From Rhodoferax sp. (GTDB lineage Bacteria; Pseudomonadota; Gammaproteobacteria; Burkholderiales; Burkholderiaceae_C), in NCBI GenBank assembly GCA_023231075.1, contig JALNWC010000025.1:1-15182 (forward strand): a DNA stretch of 15,182 nucleotides, in the 5' to 3' direction. Under the pieces are notes generated by a model that worked only from the letters and a program-made list of their open reading frames with translations, ran no database searches and was not told the origin of the DNA. Each line of letters begins with the position of its first letter. Positions within the stretch are counted from its first letter, which is position 1. Shown here one piece after another: positions 6,628-14,348 of the stretch. A program made the position numbers and the translations under genes.

Positions 6628-8664
6628 ATGACCCAAACCCATGCCTCTGTCGCCGACGCCTCGTTTGACTTTGCCTTGCTGCAGCAGTCCGCTGCGCGCA
6701 CGGGAGGGCGCAACCGGCGTGCGCTGTGGTGGTTGCTGGGCCTGCTGTCCTTGCTCTCGGGTTCGGTGGTCACCCTGTTGCTCTACCTGAACAATTTCGA
6801 GGCCGAAGAAGCGGCGCGCCGACGGGCCGCCGATGCCCAATGGCTGGAGCAAAGCGTACAGTTCCATTTCCGCCGCCTTGAGGACGATTTGCGGGTGCTG
6901 TCACGCCAGGCGGTGCAGCAGGGTGCGGGCGCCGACGTGGTGCCCGTCGGCCAATCGCAAGACCTGAAGGCCGGCATGCTGTGGCGCGAACCCGGCGTGG
7001 TGCTGTCGAGCGGCTGGATTGGCGCCGGGCAGCTGGGCGACCCGCGCGTGGGCCCCGAGCGCTGGCCGCTGGACTGGGATGCCCACCCGGAAAACGCCGA
7101 GGCGCTGGCCTTGATGCAAAGCACCAGTCAGGGTTTGCGTCGCGCCGCTTATGCCGGCTTGATGCTTGACCGCGCCGGTCAGCCGACCGATGTGCTGTGG
7201 CTGGCCGTGCCCTATTTTGACCGCGGCCAGTTTGCCGGCAACTATTTGGCGGCCGTGTCACTGAACCAGGCGCTGCGTGCCTTGCTGCCCGCATGGTTCA
7301 TGCAGGACCACCGCGTGCAACTGCTGAGCACCGAGACGACTGAAGCCGTTGAAACCGCTTACCGCGCGAGCTTGAACCTGCCCGGCACCGACCTGTTCGT
7401 GCAGGTCGATCTGACCCAGGCTCAGCCCACCACCGTGCCGCGTATTTTCTTTTTGGTGGCCCTGTTGTTTTTGTCGGGCATGCTGGTGAGCCTGTATGCG
7501 CTGCGCCGCGACATCATCAAGCGCCAGCAGGTGCAGGCCTTGTTGCAGGCCCAGGTGGCACTGCGCACCGCCATGGAAAACTCGGTCACCATCGGCCTGC
7601 GCGCCTGGGACCTGGGGGGCAAGATTTTGTACGTCAACGACGCGTTTTGCCGCATGGTGGGCTACAGCGCCGCCGTGCTGATTGGCCGCACCATTCCGTT
7701 CCCCTACTGGCCCGCCGAGCAAATCGATGCCTTGCAGCGGGTGCACGACGGCATTCTGGCGCAGGGCACCCGCGGCGAAGGCGTGGAGGTGCAGTTTCAG
7801 CACGCCGACGGCCACCTGATCGATGTGCTGATCCACGAAGCCCCGTTGCAAACCGCCACCGGCGAGCAGGTCGGCTGGATGAGCTCGGTGCTGGACATCA
7901 GCGAGCGCAAACGCGGCCAGCGCATGGCGGCACTGCAGCAGGAAAAGCTCGAGGCCTCGGGCCGCCTGGTGGCGGTGGGCGAAGTCGCCTCGACCCTGGC
8001 GCACGAGCTGAACCAGCCGCTGGGCGCCTTGAGCAGCTTTGCCAACGGCCTGCTCAACCGGCTCAACGACGGCAGCATCAAGCTGGCCGAATTGCTGCCG
8101 GTGGTCGAGCGCATGGCCCGGCTGGCGGCGCGGGCGGGCGGCATCATCCAGCGGGTCAATGCGTTCGCGCGTCAGCGCGAGTTGTCGCCGCAGCGCCTGG
8201 ATCTGGTCAGACTTTTACAGCGGGTCATGGGCTTGTTTGGCGATGACAACACGCTCACGCCCAGCTGGTCCTTGCCGGATCACCCGGTCTGGGTGGATGC
8301 TGACGAGTTGTTGTTTGAGCACCTGGTCAACAACCTGGTGGCCAACGCGCAAGACTGGGCACCGCACGGTGGCCAGCGCCCGCAAGTCTGGGTGCAGCTG
8401 CGCGTGGACAAGGACCAGGGCATGGCCGTGCTGAGCGTGGCCGATACCGGCCCGGGCGTCGGCGAGGAGGCCCAGGCCACCATTTTCAATGCCTTTGTCA
8501 GCAGCAAGGAGGGCGGCATGGGCATGGGCCTGGCCATTTGCCGCTCGATCGTCGAAGCCCACCACGGCCGCGTCGAGGTCAGCCGCGACCCGCTGCTCGG
8601 CGGTGCCTGTTTTACCGTGCGGCTGCCGCTGGCCAAACCCCGTTTGAGAAAGGTGCTGCCATGA
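6628..8664 (+). CDS. PAS-domain sensor histidine kinase (DctS/FixL-like)
   Basis: The 678-residue kinase is the membrane sensor of a two-component system with the next gene. A TM segment lies at about residues 32-54, a periplasmic sensing region at 55-271, and a second TM at 272-293. A PAS/PAC module follows (about 311-430; YVNDAFCRMVGY, then DISERK). The H-box is ASTLAHELNQPLG with His459. The ATPase has an N-box (NNLVANAQ, N573), G1 (DTGPGVG, D606) and G2 (GMGMGLAI). Length and layout resemble the C4-dicarboxylate sensor DctS of Rhodobacter, but no dicarboxylate transporter is seen here, so the signal is unassigned. I chose ATG 6628 over TTG 6622; neither has a clear ribosome site. The stop overlaps the regulator start by ATGA. 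Confidence 0.9.
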   Translation: MTQTHASVADASFDFALLQQSAARTGGRNRRALWWLLGLLSLLSGSVVTLLLYLNNFEAEEAARRRAADAQWLEQSVQFHFRRLEDDLRVLSRQAVQQGAGADVVPVGQSQDLKAGMLWREPGVVLSSGWIGAGQLGDPRVGPERWPLDWDAHPENAEALALMQSTSQGLRRAAYAGLMLDRAGQPTDVLWLAVPYFDRGQFAGNYLAAVSLNQALRALLPAWFMQDHRVQLLSTETTEAVETAYRASLNLPGTDLFVQVDLTQAQPTTVPRIFFLVALLFLSGMLVSLYALRRDIIKRQQVQALLQAQVALRTAMENSVTIGLRAWDLGGKILYVNDAFCRMVGYSAAVLIGRTIPFPYWPAEQIDALQRVHDGILAQGTRGEGVEVQFQHADGHLIDVLIHEAPLQTATGEQVGWMSSVLDISERKRGQRMAALQQEKLEASGRLVAVGEVASTLAHELNQPLGALSSFANGLLNRLNDGSIKLAELLPVVERMARLAARAGGIIQRVNAFARQRELSPQRLDLVRLLQRVMGLFGDDNTLTPSWSLPDHPVWVDADELLFEHLVNNLVANAQDWAPHGGQRPQVWVQLRVDKDQGMAVLSVADTGPGVGEEAQATIFNAFVSSKEGGMGMGLAICRSIVEAHHGRVEVSRDPLLGGACFTVRLPLAKPRLRKVLP

Positions 8665-9338
8665 GCCGACCCCGCGTGCACATTGTGGACGACGACCCCG
8701 ACATTCGCGACGGTCTGGCCTGGCTGTTTGACTCGCGCGGTTTTCAAAGCGCCACCTGGGACGGCGGCCAGTCCTTTCTGCAGGCGGCGCGCGCCCTGCA
8801 GGGGGACTGGGGCCAGGCCGTGGTGCTGCTCGACATGCGCATGGCGCCGCTGTCGGGCCGTGTCACTTTTGAGCAATTAAAAGCCCTGGGCTGCCCCTGG
8901 CCGGTGCTGTTTCTGACCGGCCATGGCGATGTGGGAACCGCGGTGGCGGCGGTCAAGCAGGGCGCCTGGGATTTTCTGGAAAAACCGTTCCATGACAACG
9001 AATTGGTCGACCGTGTGCAGCAGGCGCTGGCTGCGGCCAACGCCGCGCAGCAGGATGATTCGGAGACGCGCCGCCTGCGCCAGGCGCTGGTATCTTTGAG
9101 TCCGCGCGAGCGCGAGGTGCTCGACGAGCTGATCCGCGGCCATTACAACAAGAACATCGCCGACCACCTGGGCATCACCGCGCGCACGGTCGAGTTTCAC
9201 CGGGCCAACATTTTCGAGAAGATGGGCGTGTATTCGGCGGTCGAACTGGCGCACAAATTGGGGCGTTTGCAGCCCATGAGTCAGCCTGGTTCGCGGCACA
9301 ATGGAGTCACTGCAAGCCATGGTTTGCACACCTTGTGA
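8661..9338 (+). CDS. FixJ/NarL-type response regulator with LuxR HTH
   Basis: The 225-residue DNA-binding regulator is the partner of the upstream kinase. The receiver domain (about 3-120) has the acidic pocket D10-D12, phosphoacceptor D58 (LLDMRM), T86 (FLTGHGD) and K108 (EKPF). The LuxR-type helix-turn-helix spans about 146-203 (LSPREREVLDELIRG, then NIADHLGITARTVEFHR). The last 20 residues or so are a non-conserved tail. The start at 8661 overlaps the kinase stop as ATGA and so is translationally coupled; the reading frame upstream of this ATG lies inside the kinase gene. The paralogue class is DctR/FixJ/TtrR. Targets are not known. pfkA begins 19 bases after the stop and might be in the same transcript. 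Confidence 0.92.
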   Translation: MSRPRVHIVDDDPDIRDGLAWLFDSRGFQSATWDGGQSFLQAARALQGDWGQAVVLLDMRMAPLSGRVTFEQLKALGCPWPVLFLTGHGDVGTAVAAVKQGAWDFLEKPFHDNELVDRVQQALAAANAAQQDDSETRRLRQALVSLSPREREVLDELIRGHYNKNIADHLGITARTVEFHRANIFEKMGVYSAVELAHKLGRLQPMSQPGSRHNGVTASHGLHTL

Positions 9339-9357
9339 AATTCTGAGGCTTATCGAC

Positions 9358-10467
9358 ATGACAAAAAAGATCAAGCGGATCGCAGTCAACACCGGCGGTG
9401 GCGACGCCCCCGGGCTGAACGCGGTGATTCAATCGGTGGTGATTGCCTCCGCCAACCGGGGCTGGGACTGCTTTGGCATTCGCGACGGCTTCAATGGCAT
9501 TTTGTTTCCCGAGCGCTACCTGGAAGGCGGCGTGGCGCGGCTCACGCGTGACCGGGTGCTCGGCATTGGCCACCTGGGCGGCACCATTCTGGGCACCACC
9601 AACAAAGGCAACCCGCTGCATTTCCCGATCAACATGCCCGATGGCACGGTGCGCGAGATTGACCGTTCGGACGAGATCCTGGCCTACTTTGCCACGCACG
9701 AGATCGACGCGCTGGTGTCGATTGGTGGCGATGGTTCACTCACCATTGCCAACGCGCTGCACCAAAAAGGCCTGCGCGTGGTCGGGGTGCCCAAAACCAT
9801 CGACAACGACCTCGACAAAACCTTTACCACCTTTGGCTTTGACACCGCCGTGGGCTTTGCCACCGAGTGCCTGGACCGCCTGCACAGCACCGCCGAGAGC
9901 CATCAGCGCGTGATGGTGGTCGAGGTGATGGGCCGCTACGCCGGCTGGATTGCCCTGCACACCGGCATTGCCGGCGACGCCCATGCCGTGCTGATCCCCG
10001 AAATTCCATTTGACCTCGACAAAATCTCGGCCAAGTTGCGCGCCCGTGATGGCGAAGGCCACTTGTATTCCATCGTGGTGGTGGCCGAAGGCGCACAGGC
10101 CAAAGATGGCCAGCGTGAACTGCTGGCGCCGGCCGAGGTCGGCCATGCCGAACGCCTCGGGGGCATGGGTGAGCGCATCGCCCGTGCGCTGACCGAACGC
10201 ACCGGCAAGGAGACCCGCGTGGTGGTGCTGGGCCACCTGCTGCGCGGCGGCAGCCCCACGTCTTTTGACCGTTTGGCGGCCTTGCGCTTTGGCGCGGCCG
10301 CGGTGCGTGCGCTCGACGAGGGGCAGAGCGGCATCATGGTGTCGCTGGGGCTGGACAGGGTCGACTACGTGGCGCTGGAAGAAGTGGCCGGTCACATGAA
10401 GGCCGTGCCGGTAGACTGCGACACCGTGCAAACCGGCCGCGACCTGGGCATTTGCTTTGGCGATTGA
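9358..10467 (+). CDS. pfkA: 6-phosphofructokinase, PfkA family with mixed ATP/PPi signature
   Basis: The 369-residue enzyme phosphorylates fructose-6-phosphate in glycolysis, in the cytoplasm. It shows the family motifs in order: TGGGDAPGLN at 12-21, IGGDGS with D125/G126, PKTIDND with K146 and catalytic D149, EVMGRYAGW, and GHLLRGGSPTSFDR. By alignment from memory, G126 matches E. coli Gly104 (ATP type) but K146 matches Gly124, where PPi-using enzymes carry Lys. This G/K mix is known in ATP-dependent trypanosomal and actinobacterial enzymes, so the donor is probably ATP but is not settled. It is longer than E. coli PfkA (320). The start at 9358 has TGAGG about 9 bases upstream; the in-frame ATG at 9301 overlaps the regulator gene. 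The end overlaps the next gene by 11 bases. Confidence 0.88.
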   Translation: MTKKIKRIAVNTGGGDAPGLNAVIQSVVIASANRGWDCFGIRDGFNGILFPERYLEGGVARLTRDRVLGIGHLGGTILGTTNKGNPLHFPINMPDGTVREIDRSDEILAYFATHEIDALVSIGGDGSLTIANALHQKGLRVVGVPKTIDNDLDKTFTTFGFDTAVGFATECLDRLHSTAESHQRVMVVEVMGRYAGWIALHTGIAGDAHAVLIPEIPFDLDKISAKLRARDGEGHLYSIVVVAEGAQAKDGQRELLAPAEVGHAERLGGMGERIARALTERTGKETRVVVLGHLLRGGSPTSFDRLAALRFGAAAVRALDEGQSGIMVSLGLDRVDYVALEEVAGHMKAVPVDCDTVQTGRDLGICFGD

Positions 10468-10849
10468 GCGTGCTGTACCCGAGGCCCTGACGGCCTCGGC
10501 GCCCTTGCTGGTGGTGTGCCTGTGTGCCGAGTGGTGCGGCGTGTGCCGCGACTATCGGCACAGCTTCGAACAGGTGAAATTGGCCATTCAGGCCGATCAC
10601 CCACAGGCGCGGTTCGTCTGGCTCGACGTCGAGGACGCGGCCGACCTGTTGCACCCCCTGGACGACGTGGATGACTTCCCCACGCTGCTGATTGCCGTCG
10701 GGGGTGAAGCGCGCTTTTTTGGCCCGCTCACGCCGCAGCCGCAAACCCTGGAGCGCCTGGTGCGCAGCCTGGTTGACAATGCATCAGCCCGGGCACTTGC
10801 CGATCCGGCGCTGCACGCTGCGCTGGTGCGCCTGCGCGGTGTGCTCTAG
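10457..10849 (+). CDS. Thioredoxin-fold protein with CGVC motif
   Basis: The protein of 130 residues has a thioredoxin fold and no signal peptide, so it is probably cytoplasmic. The redox motif is WCGVC (Cys27 and Cys30) after strand LLVVCLCAE, and a DDFPTLLI segment gives the cis-proline near residue 75. The usual CGPC or CGHC is replaced by CGVC, so redox properties may differ. No ATG is available in the N-terminal part; the best start is a TTG at 10457 that overlaps the pfkA end by 11 bases, which suggests coupled translation. It could act as a disulphide or peroxide-handling helper, but no substrate is evident. The stop shares bases with the stop of the small convergent ORF on the other strand. 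Confidence 0.75.
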   Translation: MAIERAVPEALTASAPLLVVCLCAEWCGVCRDYRHSFEQVKLAIQADHPQARFVWLDVEDAADLLHPLDDVDDFPTLLIAVGGEARFFGPLTPQPQTLERLVRSLVDNASARALADPALHAALVRLRGVL

Positions 10850-10968
10850 GGTTTGGGCAGCAGGGCAAAGGACAGCAGCGTGAACCCGGCCACGACGAGC
10901 AGGCTGATCCACCACGGTGAGCGCAGCAAAACCGCAAACAGCGAGTTGTCGGACATTTTCAGTTTCAT
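10846..10968 (-). CDS. Small single-span membrane protein, or truncated remnant
   Basis: The 40-codon ORF starts at ATG 10968 (second ATG at 10956). It has a charged start (MKLKMSDN) and a hydrophobic segment at about residues 18-37 (WWISLLVVAGF then TLLSFALL), ending PKP. The opening MKLKMSDNSLFAVLLRSPWW is, as I remember it, the N-terminus of a longer betaproteobacterial family: a membrane-anchored restriction-endonuclease-like protein. Here it stops by a TAG sharing bases with the thioredoxin gene end, so it may be a truncated remnant of that gene rather than a working small protein. The ribosome site is weak. The similarity is from memory and should be treated as a lead. Confidence 0.45.
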   Translation of the reverse strand: MKLKMSDNSLFAVLLRSPWWISLLVVAGFTLLSFALLPKP

Positions 10969-11033
10969 GGGGATGGCAAATCTTTAAACTTTGGTTCTCG
11001 GGAGGCAGGCTGATGCTGCAGTGAAGTCTGGTG

Positions 11034-11942
11034 CTAAACCTTGGGTGCACTTTGGCCGTAATGGGCACAAAGTGTATCGATCAGTGACTGGGCGTAAGGC
11101 GGCAATTTGTTCTGGTCGCGCACCAGGATGTAGCGCTCGCGTATGCACCAGGCATCGGCCAACTCGATCAGCGCCAGACCCATGACCTCCTGGTTGCGGC
11201 GCGCGGCGCTTTCGGGCACGATGCCCACGCCCACCCCGGCGCCGATCATGCGGCACATGGCGTCGAAGCTGGAGAGCTGGATGCGCAGTTTCAAAGGCTT
11301 GCCGAGCTTTTCCGTCACCTGTGCCAGAAAGGTCTGCAGGGTGCTGTGCTGGTTCATGCCGATGGCATCCTCGTCCAGCGTGTCGGCAAAGGCGATGGAC
11401 TTGCGCCCGGCAAATGGGTGGCTGCGCGGCGCGACCAGTACCAGCCGGTCGGTGCTGAAGTGGATCGCCTGCAGATTGAGCATGTCGACCGCGCCGGCCA
11501 CGATGCCTATGTCGGCGCGCCCGTCGAGTACGCCGCGGGCGATTTCAGTGTTCGGTTTTTCCTGAAGATCGACGTTGACACGCGGGTTGTTTGACAGGAA
11601 GCCGGGCAGGATTTCAGGCAGAAAATCCGTCACAGCCGTGGTATTGGCATACACCCGCACGTGGCCGCGCAGACCGCCGCTGTATTCCTGCAGGTCGAAG
11701 CGCAACTGGTCGACTTGCCGCAGCACGCCACGGGCATGGTGCAGAAACGCTTCGCCCGGCGGCGTCAGGCGCACGCCGCGCGCCTCCCGGTAGAGCAGTG
11801 CTTGCCCGGACTGGGCTTCCAGTGATTTGATGCGCGTGCTGGCCGCTGCCAAAGACAGGTGCTGGCGCTCGGCCGCACGCGTCAAACTGCCTTCGTCGGC
11901 GGCACAGACAAATAGTTTCAGGTCTTTCAGATCAAAGTGCAT
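11034..11942 (-). CDS. LysR-family transcriptional regulator
   Basis: The 302-residue regulator has a winged helix-turn-helix at about 1-65 (DLKLFVCAADEGSLTRAAERQHLSL region) and a substrate-binding co-inducer domain at about 90-295. It is divergent from the hydratase-dehydrogenase-transferase operon with 147 bases between starts, the usual arrangement in which a LysR protein controls its neighbour and itself. In Pseudomonas aeruginosa a LysR gene is similarly placed beside the itaconate genes, which suggests the inducer could be itaconate or a related C5 acid. That inference depends on the operon assignment. The ATG at 11942 is the natural start, matching the family N-terminus (DLKDLKLF). 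Confidence 0.93.
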   Translation of the reverse strand: MHFDLKDLKLFVCAADEGSLTRAAERQHLSLAAASTRIKSLEAQSGQALLYREARGVRLTPPGEAFLHHARGVLRQVDQLRFDLQEYSGGLRGHVRVYANTTAVTDFLPEILPGFLSNNPRVNVDLQEKPNTEIARGVLDGRADIGIVAGAVDMLNLQAIHFSTDRLVLVAPRSHPFAGRKSIAFADTLDEDAIGMNQHSTLQTFLAQVTEKLGKPLKLRIQLSSFDAMCRMIGAGVGVGIVPESAARRNQEVMGLALIELADAWCIRERYILVRDQNKLPPYAQSLIDTLCAHYGQSAPKV

Positions 11943-11974
11943 GTCAGATCGAATACTAGCGTAAACCCTGTAAT

Positions 11975-11991
11975 CTTCGGAATTTCCGAAG
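11975..11991. promoter_or_regulatory. LysR-type T-N11-A operator in the divergent promoter
   Basis: Arms CTTCGGA and TCCGAAG flank a 3-base centre in the gap between the two divergent genes. The core fits T-N11-A, the binding motif of LysR proteins. It lies 33 bases from the lysR start and about 99 bases before the hydratase start, so it could serve autoregulation and activation at once. I could not place convincing -35/-10 boxes. Confidence 0.6.
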
Positions 11992-12089
11992 CGCCGGTTT
12001 TGAAATCAGTGATTGCATTCACCCATGGCTGCAGCGATCATACGAGCCCTGACACCGATAAATACAAGCCAGATCGCCCGCCTTTCACC

Positions 12090-13058
12090 ATGAGCAACGA
12101 CATCCGCACCCTCGACGCCGCCACCCTGGCCCATCTGCAAAGCTGGGTTGGAAAAATCGAAACCCTGAGCGACGACATCACGGCCGCGCCGGTCCGAGCC
12201 CTCAGCGCCACGCTGGACCGGGACGATGCCTTGCCCGTGCCCGGCACGGCGCTGGCACCGCTGTGGCACTGGCTTTATTTTTTGCCACTGCACCGGCAAA
12301 GTGAGATTGGCCCCGATGGCCATGCCAAGCGCGGCGGCTTTCTGCCGCCGGTGCCGCTGCCACGGCGCATGTGGGCCGGCGGCCGTCTGCAATGGCGGCC
12401 CGAGAACCCGCTGGTGGTGGGCGATGCGGTCAAGCGCATCTCGCGCATTGAATCGGTCACGCACAAGGCCGGGCGTACAGGTGACCTGCTGTTTGTGCTG
12501 GTCAAGCATGAGGTGCACAACGCCCAGGGTCTGGCCCTGACCGAGGAACACGACATCGTTTACCGCGCCATAGAGCAGGCCCCCACGCTCGGCACTGGCG
12601 TGTCCTCGCTGCCACCCGAGGGGGCCCTCGCGTCCAGGGGCGGCCCGTCGGCGCCCGCCCGGTCCGGCGGCCCGGTACCGCCGCCGGTCGCCGCCGGGCA
12701 GGGCGCGGCCTGGCAGCGTGAAGTCACGCCCGATGCTGTGCTGCTGTTCCGCTACTCGGCGCTTACCTTCAATGGCCACCGCATCCACTACGACCGCCCA
12801 TACGTGACCGAGGTCGAGGGCTACCCCGGCCTGATCGTGCATGGTCCGCTGATCGCCACCTTGCTGGTCGATCTGGTGCGCCGGCATGCGCCCGGCGCCT
12901 CTATCCAGTCTTTCAACTTCAAGGCGCTGCGCCCGACCTTTGACCTGCACCCGTTTCGCCTCAACGGCCAGCCGTCAGCCGACGGCAAGGGCGTCAAGCT
13001 CTGGGCGCAAGACCACGAAGGTTGGCTGACCATGCAGGGCAGCGCCAAATTCGCCTGA
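12090..13058 (+). CDS. MaoC/hotdog acyl-CoA hydratase (itaconyl- or mesaconyl-CoA type) with repeat-derived linker
   Basis: The 322-residue protein has two hotdog units, as in the FAS1-like dehydratase/mesaconyl-C4-CoA hydratase and itaconyl-CoA hydratase family. The N-terminal unit spans about 1-165, and the C-terminal one has the active-site-like RYSALTFNGHRIHYD segment (N228, H230, H233, D235). It would add water to a C5 enoyl-CoA. Between the units, residues about 168-206 are Gly/Ala/Pro/Arg-rich and encoded by GC-rich palindromic DNA (see findings); without them the length would be near 285, the usual size as I recall. An in-frame ATG at 11937 overlaps the regulator and is not supported. 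Upstream is the LysR operator; acyl-CoA dehydrogenase follows 32 bases downstream. Confidence 0.75.
   Translation: MSNDIRTLDAATLAHLQSWVGKIETLSDDITAAPVRALSATLDRDDALPVPGTALAPLWHWLYFLPLHRQSEIGPDGHAKRGGFLPPVPLPRRMWAGGRLQWRPENPLVVGDAVKRISRIESVTHKAGRTGDLLFVLVKHEVHNAQGLALTEEHDIVYRAIEQAPTLGTGVSSLPPEGALASRGGPSAPARSGGPVPPPVAAGQGAAWQREVTPDAVLLFRYSALTFNGHRIHYDRPYVTEVEGYPGLIVHGPLIATLLVDLVRRHAPGASIQSFNFKALRPTFDLHPFRLNGQPSADGKGVKLWAQDHEGWLTMQGSAKFA
12591..12707. repeat. GC-rich palindromic repeat inserted in-frame in the hydratase gene
   Basis: The stretch encodes low-complexity Gly/Ala/Pro/Ser sequence between two hotdog units. It contains the palindrome CGAGGG-GG-CCCTCG (12617-12630) and a second stem CCGGCGG/CCGCCGG (about 12664-12688). 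The first part resembles, from memory, a common Burkholderiales intergenic repeat that reads as SSLPPEGA-ASxGGP when translated. Boundaries are estimated from where the family-like sequence stops and resumes. Confidence 0.55.
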
Positions 13059-13090
13059 GCCACGAAGCACCCAAACCACAAACCCCCACC

Positions 13091-14254
13091 ATGATCAAAA
13101 CCGCCCCCGACCAGTACCAGGACATTCGCGACGCCGTGCGCGCCCTATGTGCCGAGTTTCCTGACGAATACCACCGCAAGATTGACGAGCAGCGCGGCTA
13201 CCCGGAGGCTTTTGTCGATGCCCTGACCCAAGCCGGCTGGCTGGCGGCGCTGATCCCGGCGGACTACGGCGGCTCCGGCCTGGGCCTGGCCGAGGCCTCG
13301 GTGATCATGGAAGAGATCAACCGCAGCGGCGGCAATTCGGGCGCCTGCCACGGCCAGATGTACAACATGGGCACGCTCTTGCGCCATGGCTCCAAGGTGC
13401 AGAAAGAACTGTACCTGCCCAAGATCGCCAGCGGCGAGTGGCGCCTGCAGTCGATGGGCGTGACCGAGCCCAGCACCGGCACCGACACCACCAAAATCAA
13501 GACCACCGCCGTCAAAAAAGGCGACCGTTACGTCGTCAACGGGCAGAAGGTCTGGATCTCGCGCGTGCAGCACTCCGACTGGATGATTTTGCTGGCGCGC
13601 ACCACGCCACTGGCCGAGGTCAAGAAGAAGTCCGAAGGCATGTCGATCTTCATGGTCGATCTGCGCCGGGCTGAAAAGTCGGGCATGACGGTGCGGCCGA
13701 TTCCCAACATGGTGAATCACGAGACCAACGAGCTGTTTTTTGAAAACCTCGACATCCCGGCCGAGAACCTGATCGGCCAGGAAGGCCAGGGCTTCAAGTA
13801 CATCCTGGACGGGCTCAACGCCGAGCGCACGCTGATCGCCGCCGAATGCATCGGCGACGGTTACTGGTTCCTGGACCGGGTCACCAAATACGTCAATGAA
13901 CGCGTGGTGTTCGGCCGCCCGATCGGCCAGAACCAGGGCGTGCAGTTCCCGATTGCCGACGCCTACATGGAAGTCGAAGCCGCCAACCTGATGCGCTACA
14001 AGGCCTGCGAACTGTTCGACGCCGGCCAGCCCTGCGGCGCTCAGGCCAATATGGCCAAGTACCTGGCGGCCAAGGCCAGTTGGGAAGCGGCCAACGCCTG
14101 CATCCAGTTCCATGGCGGCTTCGGTTTTGCCAATGAGTACGACGTGGAACGCAAGTTCCGCGAGACACGGCTGTACCAGGTGGCGCCGATTTCCACCAAC
14201 CTGATTTATTCCTATGTGGCCGAGCACATTCTCGGCCTGCCAAGGTCTTTTTGA
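13091..14254 (+). CDS. Acyl-CoA dehydrogenase
   Basis: The 387-residue FAD enzyme belongs to the acyl-CoA dehydrogenase family and would oxidise an acyl-CoA at the alpha-beta bond, passing electrons to ETF. It has an N-terminal helical domain (about 1-120), a mid beta domain (GVTEPSTGTDT, VNGQKVWIS, with LIGQEGQGF near its end) and a C-terminal helical domain with GLNAERTLIAAECIG and FHGGFGFANEYDVERKFRE. Glu349 is the expected catalytic base. The start at 13091 follows the hydratase by 32 bases; an in-frame ATG at 13022 overlaps the hydratase end. In Pseudomonas an acyl-CoA dehydrogenase gene is found in the same place in the itaconate cluster, where its role is not essential to the three-step route. 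Substrate is inferred only from neighbours. Confidence 0.93.
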   Translation: MIKTAPDQYQDIRDAVRALCAEFPDEYHRKIDEQRGYPEAFVDALTQAGWLAALIPADYGGSGLGLAEASVIMEEINRSGGNSGACHGQMYNMGTLLRHGSKVQKELYLPKIASGEWRLQSMGVTEPSTGTDTTKIKTTAVKKGDRYVVNGQKVWISRVQHSDWMILLARTTPLAEVKKKSEGMSIFMVDLRRAEKSGMTVRPIPNMVNHETNELFFENLDIPAENLIGQEGQGFKYILDGLNAERTLIAAECIGDGYWFLDRVTKYVNERVVFGRPIGQNQGVQFPIADAYMEVEAANLMRYKACELFDAGQPCGAQANMAKYLAAKASWEAANACIQFHGGFGFANEYDVERKFRETRLYQVAPISTNLIYSYVAEHILGLPRSF

Positions 14255-14270
14255 CAATGCACTCAATGCT

Positions 14271-14348
14271 GTCATTGCGAGCGAAGCGCGGCAATCCATG
14301 CCCCGGAAATACATGGATCGCCACGTCGCTACGCATCCTCGCGATGAC
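14271..14348. repeat. 78-bp imperfect palindromic repeat (REP/MITE-like) between operon genes
   Basis: The ends GTCATTGCGAG and CTCGCGATGAC are inverted copies, and the tip CCATG/CATGG closes a long stem around a short loop of CCCCGGAAATA. The arms carry GCGAAGCGCGGCAATCC and GGATCGCCACGTCGCTACGC, which are the well-known inverted repeat type seen in many bacterial genomes. It lies 17 bases after the dehydrogenase stop and 25 bases before the transferase start. It could form an RNA hairpin that alters message stability. Confidence 0.8.

Noticed and set aside
10784..11068. Minus-strand ORF of 94 codons over the small membrane ORF
   Set aside because: Its frame has no hydrophobic or domain pattern and overlaps the lysR and thioredoxin ends; the 40-codon frame is more protein-like.
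14271..14348. CRISPR or insertion-sequence end
   Set aside because: Only one palindromic unit is present, with no direct repeats, spacers or transposase gene.
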